From Bacteroidales bacterium (GTDB taxonomy: Bacteria; Bacteroidota; Bacteroidia; Bacteroidales; F082): DNA of 61,874 nt. Below, one piece after another: positions 1 to 9,402 of this stretch (the first letter of the stretch is position 1; every line of letters starts with the position of its first letter). Below the pieces are notes generated by a model. The model was not told the DNA's origin. It ran no database searches and saw nothing but the letters and a program-made list of their open reading frames with translations. Both the position numbers and the translations under genes were made by a program. The DNA lies in contig JAKSMW010000012.1 in assembly GCA_024400395.1 (NCBI GenBank), forward strand, positions 1-61,874, read 5' to 3'.

Positions 1-150
1 CTATTTCTTTAGACCATTTTGTTGCCAGGTTAAGGTGATAAATCCTCGCTGGTTTCACATTGCAAAATTACATTTTAAATTTATACATTTCCAAATTTCA
101 ATGAAAAAAAGTATCCATGTCTGGAAGATCCATGATTCCAATCATCAGAA

Positions 151-320
151 TCATACCACCCGTTTCTTCATGTAAACCGTCGCGGGACACTGGTAGCCAA
201 GGCTTTGGTGCAGGCGGCGGTTGTTGTAGAAGTCGAAAATACGGCAAGGGTTCTCGTACACGTACTCCTGCTTCACGCTGCGCCACAGGCGTTCGATGTA
301 GATGTCTAAAGACTGATAAA
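151..320 (-). pseudogene. IS3-family transposase fragment (end of the integrase ORF)
   Basis: Reading leftwards from about 320 to a TGA at 153-151 gives LDIYIERLWRSVKQEYVY, then YNNRRLHQSLGY and a short tail. This is the conserved end of the DDE integrase of IS3-type elements, where the glutamate of the triad lies in IERLWRS. Only about 55 codons remain. The first ORF, the two upstream aspartates and convincing terminal repeats are all missing, so it is a dead remnant. It lies just before a host gene that itself shows a reading-frame problem at its start. Confidence 0.75.
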
Positions 321-406
321 ACCTTTTCGAGGTGATAAATTATGTTTAGAGAAATATATGTCATCGTTTTTTTTAGCTGATGATAGTCTGATTTTGAATT
401 TAATTG

Positions 407-414
407 TATTTTTG
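407..414 (+). promoter_or_regulatory. Bacteroidetes -7 promoter element (TATTTTTG)
   Basis: TATTTTTG matches the TAnnTTTG consensus and lies about 35 bases before the ATG at 449 of the AlbA_2 gene. Confidence 0.5.
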
Positions 415-448
415 CAAACAGAAATTTTTTAGAAAAACATAACTTGCT

Positions 449-2114
449 ATGACAGAACCGGGAACTGACAGATTATATCCGTGTTAATTACCCTCGGGAA
501 AATGAAAACTGCGAATGGAAAGAGTTCAAGAATCTGAAAAACGATTTCAACGGCCATGAGAAAAATGACGTGATTTCTTACGTTTCAGCTCTTTCTAACA
601 TGGAGGGCGGTGACCTTGTCATAGGTGTGAAAGACAAAAGTCTTGAAATCGTCGGCATTGACACATATAATTATGACCGAGATAAAGCGAGACTAAGACT
701 CAATGAATTTTGTACAAACCTGCCGACCGAAGGATTGACGGTTGAAGAATTTGTGACAAGCGACACGAGGAAAACGGTATGGATTATCCATGTCCCTAAA
801 CACATGAGACGCAGACCTGTATATGCCCACAGTAAGGGTTGGCAAAGGATTGATGATTCTTTGGTTGAACTGACAGATTCGCGTCGCGACTCAATATTGG
901 AAGAGGTAGAAGTGTCGTCTGACTGGACGGCACAAGTGGTTGAAAATGCGACGCTTGACGACATTGACCCACAGGCGATACTTCTTGCAAGAGAGGGTTA
1001 CAAACAACGTTATCCGAAATTTGCCGAGGAATGTGACAAATGGACTGACCAAGTTTTTCTTGACAAATCGGGACTCACAATCGGTGGAAAAATAACTCGC
1101 ACCACATTGCTTCTGGCTGGTCGTGAGGAGAGTGCACACAAACTAAACCATATAGCGCAAATTGTTTGGAAATGTTTTCAAGACGGACAGACATTCGGTG
1201 ACATATACACAGTGCCTTTTGTGAAAACCACAAGTGAATTGCTTGGCAGAATCCGCAACTACAGATTTAAGATATATCCTAAGAACTCGCTCATCCCAGC
1301 CGAAGTCTGGAAATATGACACTGAAAGTATTCTTGAGGGATTACATAATGCAATAGCTCACCAAAAATATGAGGATGGTTCACGTATTATCGTCACAGAA
1401 GACAAAGACAAACTGACCTTCCAGAATGATGGCAGTTTCTACGACGGTGACTACAAACAATATATAACAGGCGAAAAAACTCCGAAACGATACAGGAATC
1501 CTGCTTTAGTCAAAGCGATGGTAAACATCAAAATGATTGATACGCAAGGATATGGCATTCACAAAATGTTCCAAAGTCAGAAAGACCGTTTCCTGCCTAT
1601 GCCCGATTATGACAAATCAACCGACAAGGAGGTTGTGCTCACACTGCCAGGATCGGTAATTGATGAGAATTACAGTCTTGTGCTGCTCGCCAACCAGGAA
1701 TTATCACTGACAGACGTTGTGCTTCTCGACAACGTGCAAAAAGGTGAGAAAATAACAATGGAAGCTGCTTCAATGTTGAGGAAACGTAATCTTATTGAAG
1801 GAAGAATGCCGCACATCTATGTGTCGAAACAGATTGCACAGGCGACCGATCAGAAAATTGACTACACCAAACACAAAGGTCTTGACGAAAAGAAATGCGA
1901 GATTTTGCTGATGGACGCATTGCGAGACCACGGTTCGCTCACAAAATCGGAGATAAAGAGTCTGCTTTGGAACATCCTGCCAGACCAACTTGACGACAAA
2001 CAAAAAGAATACAAAATAAACAACATCCTACGAAAATTGAGGGTAAAAGACCTGATTGAGAACAGGACGACAGCTGGAAACAAATCGACATGGGGGCTTG
2101 TAAACCGCTTGTAA
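449..2114 (+). CDS. AlbA_2/HATPase_c_4 domain ATP-binding protein; start region frameshifted
   Basis: The N-terminal part carries an AlbA_2 (Schlafen AAA_4-like) domain with the landmark GGDLVIGVKDKSLEIVGID. The middle has the HATPase_c_4-like segment LEGLHNAIAHQKYEDGSRII followed by FQNDGSF, as in RecG-related and transcription-regulator-like proteins. A winged-helix-like segment closes the protein. Homology clearly extends upstream of the first in-frame GTG (570) through CEWKEFKNLKNDFNGHEKNDV, back to an ATG at 449. That ATG is one base out of phase: the run GGG at 460-462 has one G too many for the reading MTEPELTDYIRVNY. Either a frameshift or a non-ATG start must be invoked. The family occurs in regulatory and defence settings; the role here is unknown. 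Confidence 0.7.
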
Positions 2115-2312
2115 AAAATAAAAATTACAAGGGCTTACAAGCGGATTTACAAGCGTGTAGAGAATGGTATGGCGAATTTCCATACAAATTTATTTGTTAT
2201 AATATGCTGTAAATGAATTGTTTATAATTTTCAAAACCCAGTGACATTTTTTCAATTGCGCTTGTAAAAAAATAAAAATTACAAGCGGTTACGCGCAAAT
2301 TTACAAGCGCAT
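2107..2312 (+). repeat. Two imperfect ~50-bp direct repeats after the AlbA_2 gene
   Basis: The segment starting at the gene's last codons (about 2107-2156) is repeated at about 2262-2312. Both read CTTGTAAAAAA(A)TAAAAATTAC followed by a CAAG-rich part ending in ATTTACAAGCG. The first copy overlaps the 3' end of the gene. The rest of the 2115-2508 gap is AT-rich and shows no gene. Confidence 0.7.
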
Positions 2313-2472
2313 GTGATTCTGAATTTAACTTGCCGTGAAGATGCTTGTTTTTGGGATGGTGGTGTAAATGTCTGATTTACATATTTTCTGTGGCAAAAAT
2401 CTTTCTATAGTGAAGATGAGCCATATATTGCTTTATTGTCATTTTAGCTTTATAATTTTGTGATATATACAA

Positions 2473-2480
2473 TAACTTTG
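2473..2480 (+). promoter_or_regulatory. -7 promoter element (TAACTTTG)
   Basis: TAACTTTG fits TAnnTTTG and precedes the leucine-rich-repeat gene by about 30 bases (68 if translation begins at 2548). Confidence 0.45.
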
Positions 2481-2508
2481 CATTAACGAATGGCTTGAAA
2501 CATTCGGG

Positions 2509-3180
2509 ATGACAGTTTACCAATTGTTAAATTATTACGAAGTTATTATGTGTAGAATTACAATCACAAAACGTCAACAACTGATAATCAACATGCTTGC
2601 GTTAAATGAGCGGATGACGCTCAATGAAATTATGCAGAAACTTAACAAGGCTTCAAACGGCGCGTTCACCGCCTGTGAAATGCATGGACACATCAGAATT
2701 GGTCGCGGCGTGGAACGTATAGGTGACTATGCCTTCAGCCTCTGCCGGAAACTGAAAAGCGTGGAGATAACGGACTCGGTTAAGCACATCGGCTTCCGTG
2801 CCTTCAGCGGATGCTTCTCACTCGAAAGGATTGTTATTCCAAACTCGGTTACCCGAATATGTGACTTCGCCTTTGAACATTGCCGCTCGTTGAAGGAAAT
2901 TGTAATTCCTGACAAAGTAAAAACAATAGGTCGTGGGATGTTCAACGGCTGCTGCTTGCTTGAAAGCATAACGTTGCCAGATTCTGTTGCCTCAATACAT
3001 GAAAAGAGGGTTGACCCGACGAAATCGATGAAAGGCATAGTGGTGCCGAAAGCACCTGGCGATGACGGCTACGACCTGCAACGTGACATTGACGAATGGG
3101 CGCGGATGGTGAGCCGCTACTACATCGGCGGAGCTCAGCTGACGTTGCTTTCCTGCCAGTCGCTTGCCAGTCGTTTTTGA
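2509..3180 (+). CDS. BspA-like leucine-rich repeat (LRR_5) protein
   Basis: About four tandem LRR_5 units of ~23 residues are visible, with the pattern IGDYAFSLCRKLKSVEI, IGFRAFSGCFSLERIVIP, ICDFAFEHCRSLKEIVIP and IGRGMFNGCCLLESITLP. This is the treponemal/BspA type common in Bacteroidales. The 223-residue product is short and has no signal peptide. The first ~60 residues (KRQQLIINMLALNERMTLNEIMQKL) look like a helix-turn-helix rather than a secretion signal. An alternative ATG lies at 2548. The C-terminal 50 residues are not repeat-like. Family members are often surface adhesins, but lack of a signal argues for a cytoplasmic role here. Confidence 0.75.
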   Translation: MTVYQLLNYYEVIMCRITITKRQQLIINMLALNERMTLNEIMQKLNKASNGAFTACEMHGHIRIGRGVERIGDYAFSLCRKLKSVEITDSVKHIGFRAFSGCFSLERIVIPNSVTRICDFAFEHCRSLKEIVIPDKVKTIGRGMFNGCCLLESITLPDSVASIHEKRVDPTKSMKGIVVPKAPGDDGYDLQRDIDEWARMVSRYYIGGAQLTLLSCQSLASRF

Positions 3181-3448
3181 ATTTCTTACCTCTGAATTTC
3201 ACGTTTTCCATCTTCGTTTTTCGGGATTTCTGCTGAAAAGTTTTTGGAAATTTTTCGGTAAATGGCGTAATTTTGGCGTGATTTTTTGGGAAAAAGAGAG
3301 CGTTTTGGAGTAAAAAACTGTGAAAAATGACGTTTTTAAGCGGAAATTGAAGGAAAAGGAAAATAAAAAATTTGCCAGTAATATGCCAGCTGTTTAAAAC
3401 AAAAATCTCGCAACTCTCTGAAATCAAGTGAGTTGCGAGATTGTTCCG
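3181..3448. other. Intergenic, no gene seen
   Basis: AT-rich stretch with runs of A and T between the LRR gene and the tRNA. No open frame with family features and no clear hairpin was found. Confidence 0.5.
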
Positions 3449-3522
3449 TGCTCCCACAAGGACTTGAACCTTGGACCAACTGATTATGAGTCAGCTACTC
3501 TAACCGACTGAGCTATAGGAGC
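3449..3522 (-). tRNA. tRNA-Met (anticodon CAT)
   Basis: The minus strand folds as a full cloverleaf: acceptor GCTCCTA pairs with TGGGAGC, D-arm TAGCTCAG...GAGTA, anticodon stem GCTGA/TCAGT around loop CTCATAA, T-arm CAAGG-TTCAAGT-CCTTG, discriminator A. No CCA is encoded. CAT could be elongator Met or the lysidine-modified Ile2 isoacceptor; Met is preferred from overall resemblance. Confidence 0.92.
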
Positions 3523-3618
3523 CGCAACAGGCCTGAAAATTTGTTTCAGAAAACCCTTGCTTTTTCGGCTGCAAATTTACAACTTTGCAACGAATTTTCA
3601 ACAAAAATTTTAAAAAAA

Positions 3619-4275
3619 ATGAAAACAGCTCATTCTGACATAAAAAACATCATCTTCGACCTCGGCGGGGTGATCATTGACATCGATACTCAAGCCATTG
3701 TGAATCAAATGAATAAGATGGGATTCACTAACGTTGAAAAACTGCATGACCCGGAATTTATAACAATATTGGAACGCTTCGAAAAAGGCATCGTCAAGGC
3801 CTCGACGTTCAGAAATGAGGTGAAAGATTTCCTGAAAATCAGCGTGACCGACGCCGTTTTTGACGAAATCTGGAACTCGATGCTCTTCGACATCCCGCAG
3901 CGACGCATCGATTTGGTGAAACAGTTGAAACAGAATTACCACGTCTTCCTGCTCAGCAACTCCAACGAGATACACTACGACATGTACGTCCGCGACCTCC
4001 AGCTGCGCTACGGCTACCGCGAGTTCGACAGCCTCTTCGACAAGGCGTTCTTCTCGTTTGCGCTGCACCTTTCAAAACCCGACCTTGACATTTTCCGCTA
4101 CGCCCTCGACTCCGAGAACCTGAACCCCGACGAGACGCTTTTCATCGACGACCTCGAGGAAAACCGCGCCGCCGCACGCAAACTCGGCATCCACACCATC
4201 GACGTCGCGACAGGCTCGCGAATCGTTGACCTCTTCGAGAACGGACTGCTGAAAAATGACCTGAAAATCGACTGA
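3619..4275 (+). CDS. HAD-superfamily phosphatase (HAD-IA, YihX-like)
   Basis: The 218-residue protein shows all four HAD motifs in order: motif I FDLGGVIIDID near residue 15, motif II LLSNSN, motif III lysine in HLSKPDLDIF, and motif IV LFIDDLEENRAAA. The FDLGGVIxD form groups it with the glucose-1-phosphatase/epoxide-hydrolase N-terminal subset, which hydrolyses small phosphorylated metabolites; the substrate cannot be told. The start at 3619 follows an A-rich stretch and places motif I correctly. A longer frame back to 3541 adds residues that are not family-like. The gene converges on dusB and sits next to the tRNA. Confidence 0.85.
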   Translation: MKTAHSDIKNIIFDLGGVIIDIDTQAIVNQMNKMGFTNVEKLHDPEFITILERFEKGIVKASTFRNEVKDFLKISVTDAVFDEIWNSMLFDIPQRRIDLVKQLKQNYHVFLLSNSNEIHYDMYVRDLQLRYGYREFDSLFDKAFFSFALHLSKPDLDIFRYALDSENLNPDETLFIDDLEENRAAARKLGIHTIDVATGSRIVDLFENGLLKNDLKID

Positions 4276-4353
4276 CCACGGAAAAGCGGACACGAATCCG
4301 GCAAACGTTAAATCCGTCAGATTCGTGTCCGAATATTCTTTATATGCATACGG

Positions 4354-5340
4354 CTATTCCGGATGATTTGAATAATATTCTTGAATCTTATCTAAAATCT
4401 CCGTGATTTCCGGTATGGTCATCACCTGCATAAGCGGCATCTTGAACTGCTTGAAGTTCGGGAAGCCCTTGAAATACAAGCCCCAGTGCTTGCGCATCTC
4501 GATGACGGCGTAGTGTTCGTCTTTGTAGTTGAGAGAGTCGTTGAGGTGAATCTTCGCTATCCTCACCCTTTCCTCGACGGAAGGCAGCGTGGCGACCGCA
4601 CCGCTTTCGAGGTAGTCGTGTATCTCCTTGAAAATCCATGGGTTGCCGTAGGTGGCGCGGCCGATCATGAGGCCATCGACGCCGAATGTGTCCTTGAAAT
4701 ATTTCGCTGACGGGCCATCGACCACGTCGCCGTTGCCGATGATGGGTATCGTCATGCGCGGGTTGTTCTTCACCTCGCCGATGAGTGTCCAGTCGGCGGG
4801 CTCGCCCCATTTCGTGGTGCGCAGACGGCCGTGTATCGTCAGCGCCTGGATCCCGACGTCTTGCAGCCTCTCCGCGATCTCCACTATGTCTTTGTGCTCG
4901 CTGTCGTAGCCGAGCCGCGTCTTCACCGTCACTGGTTTGTCCACGGCCTTCACCACCGCCTCGGTGATCGCCACCATCTTCGGGATGTCGTTCATGATGC
5001 CTGACCCCGCGCCTTTTGAGGCGACTTTCTTCACCGGACAGCCGAAGTTGATGTCGATGATGTCGGGGTCGTAACGCTCGGCATATCGTGCAGCCTCGAC
5101 CATCGGTCCGACGGCGTTGCCGAAGATCTGGACACCGAACGGCTGCTCCGATGCTGTGTAACGTAACTTATTGACACTCTTTACCGCATCGCGTATCAGG
5201 CCGTCGGAAGAGATGAATTCGGAATATACGATGTCGGCGCCGAACATCTTGCATACGTGACGGAACGGCGGGTCGGTGACGCCTTCCATCGGCGCCAGCA
5301 ACAGCGGGTAACGCTCAAAGTTTAAACCTGCAATTTTCAT
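4354..5340 (-). CDS. dusB: tRNA-dihydrouridine synthase (DusB/NifR3 type)
   Basis: This 328-residue FMN enzyme reduces specific uridines in tRNA to dihydrouridine. It shows the TIM-barrel start LLAPMEGVTDPPFRHV, the catalytic cysteine segment DINFGCPVKKVASKGAGSGIM, KTRLGYD, the FMN-phosphate region IIGNGDV, and GLMIGRATYGNPWIF. The C-terminal helical domain with RKHWGLYFKGFPNF follows the NifR3/DusB layout. It is transcribed divergently from mfd across a 40-bp gap. The ATG at 5340 begins the barrel strand directly. The family is certain; the exact uridine position it modifies is not visible. Confidence 0.92.
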   Translation of the reverse strand: MKIAGLNFERYPLLLAPMEGVTDPPFRHVCKMFGADIVYSEFISSDGLIRDAVKSVNKLRYTASEQPFGVQIFGNAVGPMVEAARYAERYDPDIIDINFGCPVKKVASKGAGSGIMNDIPKMVAITEAVVKAVDKPVTVKTRLGYDSEHKDIVEIAERLQDVGIQALTIHGRLRTTKWGEPADWTLIGEVKNNPRMTIPIIGNGDVVDGPSAKYFKDTFGVDGLMIGRATYGNPWIFKEIHDYLESGAVATLPSVEERVRIAKIHLNDSLNYKDEHYAVIEMRKHWGLYFKGFPNFKQFKMPLMQVMTIPEITEILDKIQEYYSNHPE

Positions 5341-5344
5341 GGCG

Positions 5345-5373
5345 CAAAAATAGAGATTTTTTTCGTATCTTTG
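5345..5373. promoter_or_regulatory. Overlapping divergent -7 elements for dusB and mfd
   Basis: On the plus strand TATCTTTG (5366-5373) precedes mfd. On the minus strand TATTTTTG (5352-5345) precedes dusB so closely that the dusB transcript would be almost leaderless. Confidence 0.45.
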
Positions 5374-5380
5374 CGGCTTT

Positions 5381-8300
5381 ATGAAAAACGACCCGAAATC
5401 ATATTACAAAGACGATGCGCGTGTTGCGGAAGTCGTTGGTTTTCTTAATGATAGGAAAGACGTCTTCTGCAAAAACCTCATCGGTTCGGCGCGAGCCTAC
5501 GTCACCGCGGCGGCGGCGGAACGGCTCGGCGGACAGCATTTCGTCGTGTGCCCCGACAAGGAACATGCGGCGTATTTTTACAACGACCTCGAAAACATCT
5601 ACGGCGAACGCGAGACCGACTACGCCAAGAAGATGATTCTCTTCTACCCGACATCGTACAAACGACCGTACGAGCCGGAAAAGGCCGACAACACGTATAT
5701 ATTGTCGCGCACCGAAGTCTTGCAACGCGTCTCCACATCGGAACGTAAGACCATAATAGTCTCTTATCCCGAAGCCCTCTGCGAGAAGATAGTGACGCGT
5801 AAGATAATGAACAAGAACACTTTGAAGCTCGCCGTCGGAGATAAGTACGACATGGATTTCATCACCGACACGCTCCTCGAATATAACTTCGAGCACGTTG
5901 ATTTTGTCGTCGAGCCCGGACAGTTCGCCATCCGCGGCGGCATCGTCGATGTGTTCTCCTTCGCCAACGACAACCCATACCGCATCGTCTTCGACTTCGA
6001 CGAGATTGAGTCGATACGCTCGTTCAACCCCGTTGACCAGCTTTCGATAGAGAAACTCAACCGCATCATCCTCCTGCCTAATCTTCAGGACCATAAACTT
6101 GATGAAGAACGCGAGACGATTTTTCAATATCTTAACAGTCAGACCGTTGTGTGGCTTGAGGAGACCGATTTCCTCAAAGAGAGAATCGATATTGAATACA
6201 AAAAGGCTCTCACAGCCTACGATGCGCTCGAAGAGCAGGAAAGCCTCCCTGAACCGGAGGACGTCTTTGCGGAAAGCAATGAGATATTAACGCAACTTGA
6301 TGATTTCAAGACGGTTACATTCGAGACCTACTCTGATTCCACAGGCAAGGCGGTTGTCGATTTCGACACCACGATGCAGCCTGTCTTCAGCAAGAACTTC
6401 GACATGCTTCTTGAAAGCATCAACACGCTGAAAGACAAAGGCTACCGCGTGCTTTTCTTCTCGGAAAGCAAGAAACAGCTCGAGCGCATCCAGAGTATCC
6501 TCAACGACCTTCAGAAGAAAGGCGATGACGTCGATGAACTTGCGGGCGATTTCGAGCCTGTGCTTTACGCCATAAACTCGGGTTTCATCGATAACGTGCT
6601 GAAACTGTGTTGTTTCACCGATCATCAGGTCTTCGAGCGTTATCACCGTTTCCATCTCCGTGAAGGATATGCTGCCAATCAGGCGCTCACGATAAAAGAG
6701 CTGTACAACCTGAAGCCTGGCGATTATGTCACTCATATCGACTACGGCATCGGGCGTTTCGACGGCTTGGAAATCGTTGAGAGTCAAGGGAAACAACATG
6801 AGTCGATGCGGCTGGTATATCAGAACGGCGACCTGCTTTATGTGAGCATCCACTCGCTTCACCGCATCGCGAAATATTCGAGCAAGGACGGTGCGGAGCC
6901 GACGCTGAGCAAACTCGGCTCGAACGCGTGGAACAAACTGAAATCCAAGACGAAAGGCAAGGTCAAGGACATCGCGCGAGAACTGATAAAACTTTACGCC
7001 GAGCGCAAGAAGTCGGCGGGGTTCCAGTTCGGTCCCGACACTTATCTCCAGACCGAACTCGAAGCGTCGTTCATGTACGAGGACACGCCCGACCAGCTCA
7101 AGGCGACCATCGACGTGAAACGCGACATGGAGAAGGAAAGCCCGATGGACCGTCTCGTGTGCGGCGACGTGGGTTTCGGCAAGACGGAAGTCGCCATCCG
7201 CGCGGCGTTCAAGGCGGTGTGCGACGGCAAACAGGTCGCCGTGCTCGTCCCGACGACAGTCCTCGCCCTGCAACATTACAACACGTTCACCAACCGTCTG
7301 CGCGGCTTTCCGGTGACGGTTGACTACATGAACCGTTTCAAGTCGGCAAAGGAACTGAAAAAGACTCTCGAGGATGTCAAGGCCGGACACGTTGATATTT
7401 TGATAGGAACGCACCGTATCATCTCCAAGGACGTGGAGTTCAAGGACCTCGGGCTTCTTGTCATCGACGAGGAGCAGAAGTTCGGTGTCTCCGCCAAGGA
7501 GAAACTCAAACAGCTGAAGACCAACGTCGATACGCTTACTCTGACGGCCACGCCGATACCGCGTACGCTTCAGTTCTCGATGATGGGCGCGCGCGACATG
7601 AGCGTCATCACCACGCCGCCGCCGAACCGCTATCCCGTTGAGACTGAATTGCGTTCGTTCTCGCCGGAGATAGTGCGCGACGCCATACAATATGAGCTTT
7701 CCCGCGACGGACAGGTGTTCTTCGTGCATAACCGCGTGCAGAACATCCTCGACGTGCGCGACCTCGTGCAGAGCTGCGTGCCGGGCGCGAAAATCGCCGT
7801 CGGACACGGACAGATGGACGGCGAGGAACTTGAACGGATCATGCTCGACTTCATCGACGGGAAATACGACGTGCTTCTGTGCACCACCATCATTGAGGCG
7901 GGACTCGACATCCCGAACGCCAACACCATCATCATCAACGACGCGCACAAATTCGGGCTGAGCGACCTGCATCAGCTGCGCGGCCGCGTGGGACGCTCCA
8001 ACAAGAAAGCGTTCTGCTATCTGCTCACGCCTCCGCTACCGTCGTTGAGCGACGAGGCGCAGAAACGCCTTCACGCCCTCGAAGAGTTCTCCGACCTCGG
8101 AAGCGGCTTCAGCATCGCCATGCGTGACCTCGACATCCGCGGCGCAGGCAACCTCCTCGGAGCGGAACAAAGCGGTTTCATCAACGACATCGGCTTCGAG
8201 ACATATCATAAAATCCTCGACGAAGCCATCGCGGAACTGAAAGAAACGGAGTTCAAAGACATCTTCGAGACACCCGACACGGAGAAAGTGTTTGTGCGTG

Positions 8301-8770
8301 AATGCGTTATCGAGTCAGACCTCGAAATTCTGCTGCCTAACGAATATGTCGATTCGTCGGCAGAACGTATCAGCCTCTACAACGAACTCGACCACATCGA
8401 GACAGAGGAAGGCCTCATGCGCTTCACCGACCACCTCATCGACCGCTTCGGACCCGTGCCGCCGCAAGCCAACGACCTGCTGAACACCGTCAGGCTCAGA
8501 TGGCTCGCCCGTGACCTCGGTTTTGAAAAAATCACACTGAAACACAACGACTTGACATGCTATTTCCTTTCCGACCAGAACTCCGATTATTTCAAGACGG
8601 ACACATTTCAGAAGATAATCGCCTACGCCTCAAGCCACATCAAACGCTGCCAGTTCAAAGAACTGAACGGCAAGAACATATTGGTTCTGAAGGCGATAGA
8701 CCGGGTGAAGGATGCGCTGGTGCTGCTGAAGGAGATTTCGGGGATGGAGAGTAGAGAGGGTAAAGGGTAA
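5381..8770 (+). CDS. mfd: Transcription-repair coupling factor Mfd
   Basis: This is a full-length 1129-residue Mfd, which removes RNA polymerase stalled at DNA lesions and recruits UvrA. Domains in order: UvrB-like N-terminal region; RNA-polymerase-interacting CarD-like domain near residue 445 (LKPGDYVTHIDYGIGRFDGL); superfamily-2 helicase with Walker A GDVGFGKTE near 594, Walker B LVIDEEQKFGV, and TLTATPIPRTLQFSMMG; second helicase lobe with IIEAGLDIPNANTII and QLRGRVGRS; C-terminal TRCF domain (RISLYNELDHIETEEGL). The start at 5381 follows a TATCTTTG promoter. Long frames on the opposite strand are shadows of its codon bias. Confidence 0.97.
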   Translation: MKNDPKSYYKDDARVAEVVGFLNDRKDVFCKNLIGSARAYVTAAAAERLGGQHFVVCPDKEHAAYFYNDLENIYGERETDYAKKMILFYPTSYKRPYEPEKADNTYILSRTEVLQRVSTSERKTIIVSYPEALCEKIVTRKIMNKNTLKLAVGDKYDMDFITDTLLEYNFEHVDFVVEPGQFAIRGGIVDVFSFANDNPYRIVFDFDEIESIRSFNPVDQLSIEKLNRIILLPNLQDHKLDEERETIFQYLNSQTVVWLEETDFLKERIDIEYKKALTAYDALEEQESLPEPEDVFAESNEILTQLDDFKTVTFETYSDSTGKAVVDFDTTMQPVFSKNFDMLLESINTLKDKGYRVLFFSESKKQLERIQSILNDLQKKGDDVDELAGDFEPVLYAINSGFIDNVLKLCCFTDHQVFERYHRFHLREGYAANQALTIKELYNLKPGDYVTHIDYGIGRFDGLEIVESQGKQHESMRLVYQNGDLLYVSIHSLHRIAKYSSKDGAEPTLSKLGSNAWNKLKSKTKGKVKDIARELIKLYAERKKSAGFQFGPDTYLQTELEASFMYEDTPDQLKATIDVKRDMEKESPMDRLVCGDVGFGKTEVAIRAAFKAVCDGKQVAVLVPTTVLALQHYNTFTNRLRGFPVTVDYMNRFKSAKELKKTLEDVKAGHVDILIGTHRIISKDVEFKDLGLLVIDEEQKFGVSAKEKLKQLKTNVDTLTLTATPIPRTLQFSMMGARDMSVITTPPPNRYPVETELRSFSPEIVRDAIQYELSRDGQVFFVHNRVQNILDVRDLVQSCVPGAKIAVGHGQMDGEELERIMLDFIDGKYDVLLCTTIIEAGLDIPNANTIIINDAHKFGLSDLHQLRGRVGRSNKKAFCYLLTPPLPSLSDEAQKRLHALEEFSDLGSGFSIAMRDLDIRGAGNLLGAEQSGFINDIGFETYHKILDEAIAELKETEFKDIFETPDTEKVFVRECVIESDLEILLPNEYVDSSAERISLYNELDHIETEEGLMRFTDHLIDRFGPVPPQANDLLNTVRLRWLARDLGFEKITLKHNDLTCYFLSDQNSDYFKTDTFQKIIAYASSHIKRCQFKELNGKNILVLKAIDRVKDALVLLKEISGMESREGKG

Positions 8771-8830
8771 AGGGTAAAGGGAGATGGCTTTTTAGTTAAA
8801 AGTTCATAAAGTTTTTAAAGTAGAAAGCGG

Positions 8831-8870
8831 CTGGCGCACGAGGGTTTTTCTTCCTTGTGCGCCGGTTTTT
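8831..8870 (+). terminator. Rho-independent terminator after mfd
   Basis: GGCGCACGAGG (8833-8843) pairs with CCTTGTGCGCC (8853-8863), then the sequence runs into TTTTTT. It is preceded by a short GGGTAAA tandem run at about 8757-8781. Confidence 0.75.
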
Positions 8871-8943
8871 TGTCCGTGCCCGGCAGACACATCACTCGTG
8901 CAAAAAAAATTAAAAAAAATGTCCGCGGTATTGAAAAAAGTTG

Positions 8944-8951
8944 TACTTTTG
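8944..8951 (+). promoter_or_regulatory. -7 promoter element (TACTTTTG)
   Basis: TACTTTTG matches TAnnTTTG and lies 8 bases before a small ORF at 8960. It probably drives the small-peptide/fimbrillin-like transcript. Confidence 0.55.
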
Positions 8952-8959
8952 CCGCCAAC

Positions 8960-9046
8960 ATGAAAAAGGTATATTCACAATATCAAGAACAAGGTTGCTG
9001 TCTGCCGAATCCGGCGGATAGGGATATTGTAATCCCCCGTTTGTAA
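8960..9046 (+). CDS. 28-residue leader-peptide-like ORF
   Basis: ATG to TAA encodes MKKVYSQYQEQGCCLPNPAD and eight more residues. It follows directly after a good -7 element, so its ribosome-binding region would be very short. No family is recognised. It is followed by a nested hairpin at 9086-9117 and then the small-peptide/lipoprotein genes, a layout compatible with a translated leader. Translation is not demonstrated and it may be chance. Confidence 0.3.
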   Translation: MKKVYSQYQEQGCCLPNPADRDIVIPRL

Positions 9047-9085
9047 CTCATTGTTTATCAACAGTTTACGAGAAAACATCAATTC

Positions 9086-9117
9086 CGCCGCTGACCGCAA
9101 GTCAGGGGCTTCCGGCG
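9086..9117 (+). other. Nested hairpin in the leader of the fimbrillin-like operon
   Basis: Outer arms CGCCG (9086-9090) and CGGCG (9113-9117) enclose an inner hairpin CTGAC-CGCAA-GTCAG (9091-9105). It lies in the 158-bp gap between two small ORFs. No known riboswitch class is recognised. Confidence 0.4.
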
Positions 9118-9204
9118 TTTTCAGGGGATCTTTTTTCAAGACATTAATGACATTAATCGACACTAACGACATTAAAAATAATTAGAAACTAAAAAAAAGG
9201 TAAA

Positions 9205-9333
9205 ATGAAAACCAGCAAAAAAACGGGCTACGAAGCCCCAAGAATCGAAGCCGCGGGCTTCGTCACAGAGAGCGGCTACGCCGCGAGCGTACAGCAACAG
9301 GTGAAAATCGGCGTGGGCAGCGGCTCGCTCTAA
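9205..9333 (+). CDS. Small conserved-type Bacteroidales peptide (42 aa)
   Basis: The product starts MKTSKKTGYEAPRIEAAGF and ends in a Gly/Ser-rich tail. It has a purine-rich ribosome-binding region (AAAAAAAAGG) just upstream. Short peptides of this style (YxAPxIE near the start, a Gly-rich end) often precede fimbrillin-like lipoprotein genes in Bacteroidales, as here, where a lipoprotein gene follows after 69 bp. The function is unknown. Confidence 0.55.
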   Translation: MKTSKKTGYEAPRIEAAGFVTESGYAASVQQQVKIGVGSGSL

Positions 9334-9402
9334 AGCCATGAAAACGCATGAAGCGGTTAAAATCTTTAAATCTTTGAATTATTAAATCAAACTAAAACAA
9401 AA

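Noticed and set aside
1-315. TCTTTAGAC near base 6 and GTCTAAAGAC near base 303, like the ends of the Cas12a repeat
   Set aside because: Only 9-10 bases match and the rest of the repeat is absent; most likely chance around the IS remnant.
6287-7972. Long open frame on the minus strand inside mfd
   Set aside because: Shadow frame produced by the codon bias of mfd; no family features. The same holds for the long frames opposite the tape measure (23610-24806) and the RT (36796-37491).
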